A stretch of 37,337 bases of DNA from assembly GCA_034722995.1 (NCBI GenBank), contig JAYEOL010000059.1:1-37337 (forward strand), read 5' to 3'. The position numbers and the translations under genes are program-made. The DNA comes from Candidatus Cloacimonadota bacterium (GTDB taxonomy: Bacteria > Cloacimonadota > Cloacimonadia > JGIOTU-2). The notes under the pieces were generated by a model. It was not told the origin of the DNA. It did not search any database and worked only from the letters and a program-made list of their open reading frames with translations. This document shows positions 24,465 to 33,111 of this stretch, in pieces (position 1 is the stretch's first letter; each line of letters starts with the position of its first letter).

Positions 24465-26513
24465 ATGAAAAGATATCTTGTCATTTTAGTAATTCTGTTC
24501 TTCTACCGAGTCATTCTCTTCTCAATTGAGGTTTCTGGTCATATTTCCACCGATACCGTTTGGTCACCGGAAAATAATCCATATCTCGTAGTGGACAATA
24601 TCTTTATAGATGAAAATGTAACTCTTACGATTGAACCAGGCACCATTGTAAAATTCAACACTGCGGATAAGGATGGTGGAGATTTTTATTACGATAATGG
24701 ATATACAGAAGCAAAATTTATGCTCGTAAGAGGAAAATTGGCAGCAGTTGGTACAAAGCAGGACAGTATCATCTTTACTCGTAACAGTTATGAGGTAGGT
24801 CAACGTTGGGGCTCTATTATTTTTATGCCAGAAAGCGACTCAACATCAATCCTAAAGCATTGTAAATTTGAATACAGCTATTTTATAAGACTTGTTTTAG
24901 GTGGTGCATATTATCAAGGTGCAGTCTCTTTTTTGAATTCCAAAGTAACTATTACAGAGTGTCTATTTAACAAGTATCTTTTTGGAATTTCATGTTATGA
25001 TTATAGTTCACCGTTAATATATAAAAACAGATTCACAACTGACCCAGGTGATGAAGATTCAGAATGTTATAGAGCAATTGATCTCTGGCATGCATATCCT
25101 ATTATTTTTTATAATGTTTTTGATAATGAGAGAACTGGTATTATATTTGGTTACCCATATACAGATTTACAAATTCCTGTAGCCTACAATACATTTATCA
25201 ATAGTTCTAATGGTATAATTTCGGATGAAGGCAATATATATATATACAAGAACAGTTTTTACAATTGTAATCTATCAATAGATACGTATAATGATATAGC
25301 AATAATAAAGGAGAATAACATTGAAGGAGGTGGAGGGATAGAGGCAGATGGAACAATCACTATTACAGAAAATATTATAACAAATGTTGGAGGTGCTATT
25401 CTTACCTGGGATTATAGCAATTGCATTATTAGTAATAATATTCTTACAAATAATGGAACAGGTATACACAATTATTATAATACATCAATAATCAGTAACA
25501 ATCTAATTATAAATAATGATAATTACGGGATAAAATGCTCTGGATATGACCTTGCACCTTTAATCATAAACAACATAATTGCAAATTGCTATAGAGGGAT
25601 TCGGTCAAAGGCAGATAGTTATATTATTAACAACATATTTTACAATATTGAGGATTATATAATATCTTATCATTATGCACAAGGTGTTAATTTTAGCGTA
25701 GGTAACTGCTGTTTACCAGATTCTATTGAGGACGATTATATTGACCTTGGTGGTAATATAATTGCGGATCCCATCTTCGTAGATCCGGAGAATGGTGATT
25801 TTCATTTACTTCCTATAAGTCCTTGCATAGATACAGGCACACCGGATACAAGTGGATATTTCATCCCACCATTTGATCTGGATTATGCTTTTCGTATCTG
25901 GGACGGAGATAATAATGGAGAAGCTATAATAGATATGGGATGTTATGAGTTTGGTGCTATGTATATTGGTGGAATTGCCGGACAGGTAACCTTAAACAAC
26001 GGAGATGGTTTCGTTCCATTAACACGGATAGAGATAGATGGTGAAATTGCCTATCCAGATACAAATGGATACTATGATGTGAATTTACTTCCTGGAGTTT
26101 ATGAAATAACTGCAACTCTGGAAGGATATGATGATGTAATTATTTCCGATATTGAGATTTTAGAAGGGGAAGTTACAATTCTCAATTTTGAGATGAATTC
26201 AAATGTTGGTGTTGATGATAATATTGTTAGTGAGGTGTCAGGGTTTGAATTAAGTAATTATCCTAATCCTGTTGTCAACTCAACTAATATCTCTTTCTCA
26301 TTGCCCAAAAACACGAAGGAAGCAGAAATAAGAATCTATAATATTAAAGGACAGCTTGTAAAACAATTCAAAATGCAAAAGGCAAAAGGCAAAATGAATA
26401 TCCTTTGGGATGGAAAAGATGATTCTGGAAAACCAGTTGCTAATGGAATCTATTTCTATAAACTTTCAGCAAATAATAAAAACTTCATCAAAAAAATGAT
26501 AGTATTAAAATAA
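24465..26513 (+). CDS. Secreted right-handed beta-helix protein with sorting domain
   Basis: A 682-residue exported protein. Signal peptide (1-21), an N-terminal cap with VDNIFIDENVTLTIEPGTIVKFN, then parallel beta-helix coils rich in Asn/Ile (about 95-440; ISNNILTNNGTGIHNYYNTSIISNN) as in NosD or pectate-lyase folds. The end cap FHLLPISPCIDTGTPD and DMGCYEFG follow. Then come a carboxypeptidase-regulatory-like domain (about 505-580) and the FlgD-like sorting domain. Such proteins bind or cleave polysaccharide; no lyase active site is evident, so binding is as likely. No Shine-Dalgarno is seen before the ATG. The palindrome 18 bases upstream may have displaced it. Confidence 0.88.
   Translation: MKRYLVILVILFFYRVILFSIEVSGHISTDTVWSPENNPYLVVDNIFIDENVTLTIEPGTIVKFNTADKDGGDFYYDNGYTEAKFMLVRGKLAAVGTKQDSIIFTRNSYEVGQRWGSIIFMPESDSTSILKHCKFEYSYFIRLVLGGAYYQGAVSFLNSKVTITECLFNKYLFGISCYDYSSPLIYKNRFTTDPGDEDSECYRAIDLWHAYPIIFYNVFDNERTGIIFGYPYTDLQIPVAYNTFINSSNGIISDEGNIYIYKNSFYNCNLSIDTYNDIAIIKENNIEGGGGIEADGTITITENIITNVGGAILTWDYSNCIISNNILTNNGTGIHNYYNTSIISNNLIINNDNYGIKCSGYDLAPLIINNIIANCYRGIRSKADSYIINNIFYNIEDYIISYHYAQGVNFSVGNCCLPDSIEDDYIDLGGNIIADPIFVDPENGDFHLLPISPCIDTGTPDTSGYFIPPFDLDYAFRIWDGDNNGEAIIDMGCYEFGAMYIGGIAGQVTLNNGDGFVPLTRIEIDGEIAYPDTNGYYDVNLLPGVYEITATLEGYDDVIISDIEILEGEVTILNFEMNSNVGVDDNIVSEVSGFELSNYPNPVVNSTNISFSLPKNTKEAEIRIYNIKGQLVKQFKMQKAKGKMNILWDGKDDSGKPVANGIYFYKLSANNKNFIKKMIVLK
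26370..26397 (+). repeat. Heptamer array AAAAKGC in the beta-helix gene
   Basis: Four units: AAAATGC, AAAAGGC, AAAAGGC, AAAATGA. Translated as KMQKAKGKM before WDGKDDSG. Confidence 0.85.
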
Positions 26514-26528
26514 ATAAGAATAGGTTTT

Positions 26529-26558
26529 ATTGCGGGGTTTATTTATAAGCCCCGCAAT
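26529..26558. terminator. GC-rich hairpin after the beta-helix gene
   Basis: ATTGCGGGG pairs with CCCCGCAAT over a 12-base loop. There is no T-run, so termination is uncertain. It ends 15 bases before the start of the next gene and could be a leader hairpin. Confidence 0.5.
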
Positions 26559-26572
26559 TCTGATAAAAAAAT

Positions 26573-28015
26573 ATGATGCAAGATATATTTTATATTTCCA
26601 CGCTAAAAGCAATAAAAACGCTTTCTTCAGATAGAAGATTACAAATTCTGAATTACTTGGTCAATGCAGAATATACTGCACAGAAATTAGGAAAAATTCT
26701 CAAAATCAAACCTAATGTTATTTGGTATGATATTAAACAATTAGAAGACGCTGGACTAATTGAGTTGATTCATTCTGAACATGTTAGAGGAACTGTAAAA
26801 AAATTCTATAGAGCTGTTGCTAAAAACTTCTTTGTGGATGTCTCACTTGGTAAAGCAAACATTAATAAATTCAATAAAATACAGAATATTATTAATCAAG
26901 AAATTGACGATTGGAACAGAGAAAAAATAATAAAAATCAGCTTTAACGATGTTGCTAATAAAATTATAAATAAAAATTTAAATATCAAAGAAAACGAAAT
27001 TATCGCAATCAGCTATCAGCCAATGCATCAAAAATTAGTAGAAGACCTTGTGGTTGAAATTGCCAGGAAAGGTGCTTATGCTATTCCTATATTCTTGACT
27101 AAAAGAATGGAATATAACTTAATAAAAAATGTTCCTTTAAAATTCGCCTGTAGAGATGTAATCAGTGACTTTCTATTAGATAAAATTGATGCTCATATTA
27201 TATTTTCTGGTGAATTTTTAGAAGAAGATAATGAATTCCGCTTTACACAGGATTTAATGGAAAAAATTAATCAGATTGAAGAATCTAAAAGAGAAAATAT
27301 TCGTAAAACCTATCAAACAAAGGTTCGTTTCTTGACTATTGATACTTTACAAAACTATCAAATTACAGAATTAAACCCGGAACTTTGTAAGAAGATGTAT
27401 TGGAAGTCTCTGAATATTGAACCTGATTCTCTTCATAATGAGTGTGAATTTGTACAAAGAAAATTACAGTCAGCTAAAAATATTGAAATAACAGATGGTA
27501 TCAAAAGCAAGCTAAACATTTCTCTTTCAAATCCAAAAAGAATTGAAATAAAAGAAGGGATTGCCAATAGTCAATCCTCTGATTCGGCACTGCCCGGGGG
27601 AATGGTTGTTGGGCTTCTTGAGAATGGAAGTATTGAAGGCGAATTCCATACTGATTTTGCGTATCTGTTTGATAAAAAATTTGAAAATGTTTTTATAAAA
27701 ATTGAAAATGATAAATTAATTAAGATAATTACAAAAGATAATAATAACGAACTCCAAAAAATGTTCAATAATGCAGATGGTGATAAGGATGTTGTTGGGT
27801 CATTCTGTATCGGGTTGAATCCAGAAATCTATCAGAATATTGGTCATCCTTATATTAATTCAAAAATTTATAGTGCAATGAGTCTTCAAGTAGGATGGGA
27901 TGAATTGGAAGTAAGTCAAGTAGATTCTGATATGATTGCACAATTCTTTATGCTTAATAAAACAATTATGGTTGATGGTGAAATATTATTTAAAAATGGA
28001 AAATTATATAAATAA
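26573..28015 (+). CDS. ArsR-like winged-helix regulator fused to a degenerate M29 aminopeptidase-like domain
   Basis: A 480-residue cytoplasmic protein. Residues about 8-85 form a winged helix (LSSDRRLQILNYLV, SAEYTAQKLGKILKIKPNVIWYDIKQLEDAGLIEL-type pattern). Residues about 123-478 resemble aminopeptidase T/AmpS (family M29): DVANKIINKNLNIKENEIIAI, LPGGMVVGLLENGSIEGEF, VGSFCIGLNPEIY. Metal-ligand positions known in the family look replaced: the Glu of PxGE is Met344, the LGE Glu is Ser410 and the HWD-type His is Asp451. It is likely a DNA-binding regulator using a dead peptidase fold as sensor. Start ATG (26573 or 26576) has no Shine-Dalgarno. Confidence 0.7.
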   Translation: MMQDIFYISTLKAIKTLSSDRRLQILNYLVNAEYTAQKLGKILKIKPNVIWYDIKQLEDAGLIELIHSEHVRGTVKKFYRAVAKNFFVDVSLGKANINKFNKIQNIINQEIDDWNREKIIKISFNDVANKIINKNLNIKENEIIAISYQPMHQKLVEDLVVEIARKGAYAIPIFLTKRMEYNLIKNVPLKFACRDVISDFLLDKIDAHIIFSGEFLEEDNEFRFTQDLMEKINQIEESKRENIRKTYQTKVRFLTIDTLQNYQITELNPELCKKMYWKSLNIEPDSLHNECEFVQRKLQSAKNIEITDGIKSKLNISLSNPKRIEIKEGIANSQSSDSALPGGMVVGLLENGSIEGEFHTDFAYLFDKKFENVFIKIENDKLIKIITKDNNNELQKMFNNADGDKDVVGSFCIGLNPEIYQNIGHPYINSKIYSAMSLQVGWDELEVSQVDSDMIAQFFMLNKTIMVDGEILFKNGKLYK

Positions 28016-28030
28016 TAAGGAACAGAAACA

Positions 28031-28087
28031 ATGATACAAAACCCACGCTATTCTCTTGAAGTGAAAAAAATTTATGGTTATATTTAA
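28031..28087 (+). CDS. 18-codon minigene or gene remnant
   Basis: ATG preceded by AAGGA at a usable distance encodes MIQNPRYSLEVKKIYGYI and then stops. It lies between the HTH-M29 gene and a small exported protein. It could be a leader peptide or the 5' stump of a lost gene. Very uncertain. Confidence 0.25.
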   Translation: MIQNPRYSLEVKKIYGYI

Positions 28088-28112
28088 GAAGCCAGATATT
28101 TAGGGAAAAATT

Positions 28113-28445
28113 GTGACATCTAATAATGAAAAGTTAAAAATAAGAAGAAAAGTAACTCTTTTGTTGTTTTGCATCTTACTCCTTCCTGCTTTAGCTTTTA
28201 CTAATAAAAGCGTATCTTCAACTCAAATATCAGTGTTCAGTTTACCATTTCTTACTTTTCAGAGAAATGATTGTATGAGCTTGCAATCTGAATTTGAACA
28301 AGGGACAGATATCTTGTGTCCAAAGGGTGACCTGCCAGATGGATCTACGAAGGATAATAATGAGAGTTCGAATATTCATCGCCGTAGCCATAGAATACGA
28401 AAAGCAGTTAAATCTAAAGTAAGCTCTATCAAGGGAAATGAATAG
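28113..28445 (+). CDS. Small exported hypothetical protein
   Basis: A 110-residue frame starting at GTG (AGGGA 6 bases before). Residues 13-30 are a likely signal peptide (VTLLLFCILLLPALAFT). The mature part has two cysteines (DCMSLQ and DILCPKG) and a strongly basic tail (HRRSHRIRKAVKSKV). No known family is recognised. The GTG start, lack of neighbours and unusual composition leave some doubt that it is expressed. Confidence 0.5.
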   Translation: MTSNNEKLKIRRKVTLLLFCILLLPALAFTNKSVSSTQISVFSLPFLTFQRNDCMSLQSEFEQGTDILCPKGDLPDGSTKDNNESSNIHRRSHRIRKAVKSKVSSIKGNE

Positions 28446-28672
28446 TATTCTGACATTATTTGTTTTGAAACAGTAGTATCTATTAGAAATTCAGAATTTT
28501 TCTGCTACCACCTTGTTAAATAACTTAAAAATGAAGTCAGAATATTACTAAACCAGTTTGTTTATCGGGTTAAATCAGGTAAAATGTAACAAATTAAATC
28601 TTCTACAGGATGATAAATTCTTCCTTAACTTGTTCTCTAAACAGGTGAAAAGAAAGATTTATAGGAGAAATC

Positions 28673-31600
28673 ATGAAAACTAAAAAAGTTAATGCCAATC
28701 AAAAAACATTATGCTTTTCAACTAAAGTATTTTCCGCTTTATTATTTTTTTTGATTTTCATTTCCATATCTTATGCCCAGACCTTTTACGAAATTACTAC
28801 TAACGGCTGGGGACAGGGAATGAGAATGAGTAAGCCGGTATTTATGGATATTGATGAAGATGGATTACTGGATATGTTCATCACAGACGGATGTTGTAAT
28901 GGGAATATTAAGCACTTTGAACAGGCTTCAGGAAATTCATATAAATTTATATTAATTACACAAAAATTTAATGATATTGAAATAAAATATCCTTCTGCTC
29001 CTGCCTTTGCTGATATTGATGGAGATGGATTATTAGATATGCTCATTGGGGAACAAGATGGAAATATCAATCATTATGAACAGGTTTCATCGGGTTCTTA
29101 TGCTTTTAACCTGATTACTGAGAATTTTAATGATATTAGTGAGTGGCACACAGTTCCTTTTCTTTTAGATATTGATAATGATGGTCTTTTAGATTTAATT
29201 GTTGGGAAATGCAGTGGTCAAATTAGTCATTATGAGCAAGTTTCGGAAGTTTCTTATGACTTTGATTTAATTTCTGAACAATTTAATGGAATTGATGTAG
29301 GAAATTTTTGTACTCCTACAGTTACAGATATTGACGGAGATGGTTTATTGGACCTGATTATCGGTGAGGGTGAAGAATCTGGTAATTCAGGAGGTAATAT
29401 TTTTCACTATGAACAGAATTCACAAGGGTCTTATGACTTTACCTTAGTCACAGATAATTTCAATGAAATCAATGTGGGTAGATTTTCCGCACCAACATTT
29501 ACTGATGTTGATGATGATGGACTATTAGATTTGTTCATCGGTGAATTAGATGGCAATATTAATCTTTATGAGCAGGACTCTGCCGGAGATTATGATTTCA
29601 ACCTCATTACAGAATATTTTGTTGTCATTGATGTAGGTAGATTTTCTATACCAACCTTTGCTGATGTAGATGGTGACGATTTATTGGATATGTTTATTGG
29701 AGAATATGATGGTAATATCAATCATTATGAGCAAGTTTCAACTGGTTCTTATGAATTTACATTCCTATCAGATAATTTTTGCGGGATTAATCTGGAATCT
29801 TCTAAACCAACCATTACTGATATAGATAATGATGGACTCTGGGATATGATTGTGGGAGAATGGCGACATGGACATGTTTTACATTATGAACAAACAACAG
29901 CTGGTAGCTATGATTTTACATTAATTACTGAAAACTTTGTTGAGGTTAATTTTGGTGGAAGCCCAGCCTTTCACTTTACTGATATTGACGACGATGGATT
30001 ATTAGATTTGTTGGTTGGTGTCCACACTGGAAATATCGGTCATTATGAACAAGATTCAGAAAACTCATATAACTTTACCCTAATCTCAGAAAATTTTAGT
30101 GGGATAGATGTAGGAAGTTACGCAGTCCCAACCAGTTGTGATATTGATGAAGATGGCTTATTAGACTTACTTATTGGAAAACAGCATAATGGAAGAATCT
30201 GTCATTATGAGCAAGTTTCAGAAGATTCTTATGATTTTATACTGATTGATCCGAGATTTAAAGATATTAACCGAGAATATCGTTCAGCTCCAACTTTTGC
30301 TGATATTGATGGTGATGGTTTAGAAGATTTTTTAATAGGTGCTTATGATGGTGGAATATGTTTTTATAAAAGGTATAATGAAATAGCAGAACAATTTACC
30401 AAGATTACCGAAGGTGATATTGTAAACGATAATGGATGGTCCATGGGTTGTAGTTGGGCTGATTATGACGACGATGGTTATTTGGATTTGTATATTACTA
30501 ATACAGGGAGTGGCAGTCCTTTTAATCCTGAAGAAAACTTTCTCTATGCGAACAATGGGAATGGTACATTCACCAAAATTACGACCGGTGATATTGTTAA
30601 TGATGTTGCCACCTCTCATAGCAGTAGTTGGAGTGATTATAACAACGATGGATATGTAGATTTGTTTGTTGCAAATAGTGGCGTGCCGGGTGGTCCTAAT
30701 TCTCTATATCAAAACAATGGCGATGGCACTTTTACTAGTATTACCAATGGCCCTATCGTAGAGGATATGAATTTCACTCAGAATGGTGTCTGGGGAGATT
30801 TTGATAACGATGGAAATTTGGATTTAATGACCACAAGTTGTATGGGCACTTATCTATATAGAAATAATGGCGATGGAACCTTTGCAGAAATGTACATTTT
30901 GAACGAAGGATATTATAAAGGCGTTGCTTGTGCTGATTATGATAATGATGGTAATTTAGATGTATTTCTAACAAAATATGTAATGGGCGGTGCCAATAAT
31001 GCTTTATATCGCAACAATGGTGATGGTACTTTTACCAGGATTATTGAGGGTGCAATTGTTAACGATGGTGGGAGTTCTCCGGGAGGTAGCTGGGGTGACT
31101 ACAACAACGATGGCGATTTGGATTTGTTTGTTCCTAATACCGACATAAATTTCTTGTATCAAAACAATGGTGATGGTACTTTTACCAAAATTACTGAAGG
31201 TCCGATTGTAATTGATGAGGGTACCTCAAGAAGCGGAAGTTGGGGCGACTTTGACAATGACGGTGATTTGGATCTATTCGTCACAAATGGATACGGTGAG
31301 AATAACTTTTTATACGAGAATATGGGAGATGGGACATTCATCCGCATCACGCAGGGTGATATTGCCAATGATGGTGGTTATTCCATTGGTTGTAGTTGGG
31401 CAGATTATGATAATGATGGTGATCTGGATTTATTTGTTACAAATACTCAAGAGCCTAACTTTCTGTATCGTAATGAGACAGGAAATAATAATAATTGGAT
31501 TAATATAAAATGTATTGGTATTGTATCCAATACCTCTGCAATTGGAGCAAAAGTTAGAATTAAAGCAGTAATAAATGGAATTCCCGTCTGGCAAACGCAA

Positions 31601-33088
31601 GAGATTTCAGGACAAACAAACGCATGGGGGCAAAATAGTTTAAATGTAGAATTCGGACTTGGTGATGCCACAATTATTGACTCCCTTGTAATTGAATGGC
31701 CATCAGGTAGAACACAAACTTTAATGAATATTGATACAAATCAATTCTTAACAATAGAAGAAGGCCAAGATGAGTTGGGTGTGGATACTGTTGTTTCTAG
31801 ACCAGATGAGGATGTATTAGTGGCAGTTTATATCAATGAAAATCAGCAAAGTTTTAGTTCAGCAGATATAATTCTCAATGGCTATACAGAGGGCGTGGAA
31901 TTTCTGGACCTTATAATAGAAAACAGTTTAGTTGGAGATGCCAATTGGATCTACGAAGTCAACGAAATTGATGGTAATCTCTTGATTGCCCTTGCTGGTT
32001 CGGAAGATATTACAGGAGATGGTATATTATTCTGGCTCAAATTTCATACTGGAGTTTCTGAAGGGTTTGTCCCAATAAATATCGTTTCTGCTTTATTCAA
32101 TGCTGATATCATCCCTACTCTTCTTACTAATGGCGGTATTGAGATTGTCTTTCCTGATTATGGTGATGTGGATCAGAACGGATTTGTCCAGAGTTTCGAT
32201 GCATCCCTAATCCTAAAATATCTCGTCGGTTTAGTTGTCCTTGACCCGTATCAACAATTAAACGCAGATGTTACAATAGATAATACAATTTCTGCTTTGG
32301 ACGCTACCTTTATATTACAATATATTGTTGGCATTATTGACTCCTTGCCCTATCCAATAACAGGAGATGAATATTTGGCTTCTGGTATTCCAGAAATGTA
32401 TAATCAAACAATTTTACCCGGAGAGATAATTGATGTGCCAATAAATCTTACCTGTGTAGAGAATATTTACTCATTTGAAGCAACAGTTGAATTCAATCCT
32501 GATGATTTAGAGTATCTATCTTCTACATTTGCAGAAATTTTGGAAGATTTTATCATTGAAGAAAACTTAGATGGGGGATTAGTCAAATTTTCAGGAACCG
32601 GACTTGATGCTGTAAATAATGATGGTGAATTACTGATACTTCACTTTGCTGTTAAAGAAGACTTCAATTCAGATTCCACATTTGTAGGACTTAATCAATT
32701 GAGATGGAATGAAGATGATGTACAAATGAACTGCGCTCAAGCAAAACTTACAAACTCATTGTCAATAAGTAATGAAGAGCCTGTTCTGTGTTTTGATCTA
32801 AGTCAAAATTATCCAAATCCTTTCAAGCCGGAAACATTGATAAACTATAGTATTAAGAAGGAATCAAGAGTAATTCTTGAAGTCTACAACATCAAAGGAC
32901 AAAAGGTCATAACTCTTGTTAACGAGAAATTGAAACTAGGTTATCATTCTGTAGTCTGGGATGGAAAAGATGATTCTGGAAAACCTGTTTCTAATGGTAT
33001 CTACTTCTACAAACTCTCTATTGATAAATCCAAAGGCATTTCATCTGAAAGAACAAATATTATCAAAAAAATGATTATATTAAAATAA
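28673..33088 (+). CDS. Giant secreted FG-GAP/VCBS protein with ASPIC, cohesin-like and dockerin-like modules
   Basis: A 1471-residue exported protein. Signal peptide to about residue 36 (ending SISYAQ). Ten repeats of about 54 residues follow (DIDGDGLLDLxIGE...HYEQ...YDFTLI; about 50-570), then seven VCBS-type repeats (DYDNDGDLDLFVTN...LYxNNGDGTF; about 575-935), so two beta-propeller-like arrays with Ca-binding Asp loops. Next: UnbV/ASPIC domain (about 940-1030, EWPSGRTQTLMNI), a cohesin-like domain (about 1035-1161), a paired dockerin-like module (1163-1227, GDVDQNGFVQSFDASLILKYL and a second F-hand), a second cohesin-like domain (about 1240-1365) and the sorting domain. GGAG precedes the ATG. 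Probably a surface adhesin or scaffold. Confidence 0.9.
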   Translation: MKTKKVNANQKTLCFSTKVFSALLFFLIFISISYAQTFYEITTNGWGQGMRMSKPVFMDIDEDGLLDMFITDGCCNGNIKHFEQASGNSYKFILITQKFNDIEIKYPSAPAFADIDGDGLLDMLIGEQDGNINHYEQVSSGSYAFNLITENFNDISEWHTVPFLLDIDNDGLLDLIVGKCSGQISHYEQVSEVSYDFDLISEQFNGIDVGNFCTPTVTDIDGDGLLDLIIGEGEESGNSGGNIFHYEQNSQGSYDFTLVTDNFNEINVGRFSAPTFTDVDDDGLLDLFIGELDGNINLYEQDSAGDYDFNLITEYFVVIDVGRFSIPTFADVDGDDLLDMFIGEYDGNINHYEQVSTGSYEFTFLSDNFCGINLESSKPTITDIDNDGLWDMIVGEWRHGHVLHYEQTTAGSYDFTLITENFVEVNFGGSPAFHFTDIDDDGLLDLLVGVHTGNIGHYEQDSENSYNFTLISENFSGIDVGSYAVPTSCDIDEDGLLDLLIGKQHNGRICHYEQVSEDSYDFILIDPRFKDINREYRSAPTFADIDGDGLEDFLIGAYDGGICFYKRYNEIAEQFTKITEGDIVNDNGWSMGCSWADYDDDGYLDLYITNTGSGSPFNPEENFLYANNGNGTFTKITTGDIVNDVATSHSSSWSDYNNDGYVDLFVANSGVPGGPNSLYQNNGDGTFTSITNGPIVEDMNFTQNGVWGDFDNDGNLDLMTTSCMGTYLYRNNGDGTFAEMYILNEGYYKGVACADYDNDGNLDVFLTKYVMGGANNALYRNNGDGTFTRIIEGAIVNDGGSSPGGSWGDYNNDGDLDLFVPNTDINFLYQNNGDGTFTKITEGPIVIDEGTSRSGSWGDFDNDGDLDLFVTNGYGENNFLYENMGDGTFIRITQGDIANDGGYSIGCSWADYDNDGDLDLFVTNTQEPNFLYRNETGNNNNWINIKCIGIVSNTSAIGAKVRIKAVINGIPVWQTQEISGQTNAWGQNSLNVEFGLGDATIIDSLVIEWPSGRTQTLMNIDTNQFLTIEEGQDELGVDTVVSRPDEDVLVAVYINENQQSFSSADIILNGYTEGVEFLDLIIENSLVGDANWIYEVNEIDGNLLIALAGSEDITGDGILFWLKFHTGVSEGFVPINIVSALFNADIIPTLLTNGGIEIVFPDYGDVDQNGFVQSFDASLILKYLVGLVVLDPYQQLNADVTIDNTISALDATFILQYIVGIIDSLPYPITGDEYLASGIPEMYNQTILPGEIIDVPINLTCVENIYSFEATVEFNPDDLEYLSSTFAEILEDFIIEENLDGGLVKFSGTGLDAVNNDGELLILHFAVKEDFNSDSTFVGLNQLRWNEDDVQMNCAQAKLTNSLSISNEEPVLCFDLSQNYPNPFKPETLINYSIKKESRVILEVYNIKGQKVITLVNEKLKLGYHSVVWDGKDDSGKPVSNGIYFYKLSIDKSKGISSERTNIIKKMIILK

Positions 33089-33111
33089 ATAAAACATAAG
33101 TGAGGTGTAAA

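Noticed and set aside
30332-30659. Overlapping open frames on both strands in the VCBS repeats
   Set aside because: Explained by repeated GAT/AAT-rich codons of the real gene; no motifs or start signals.
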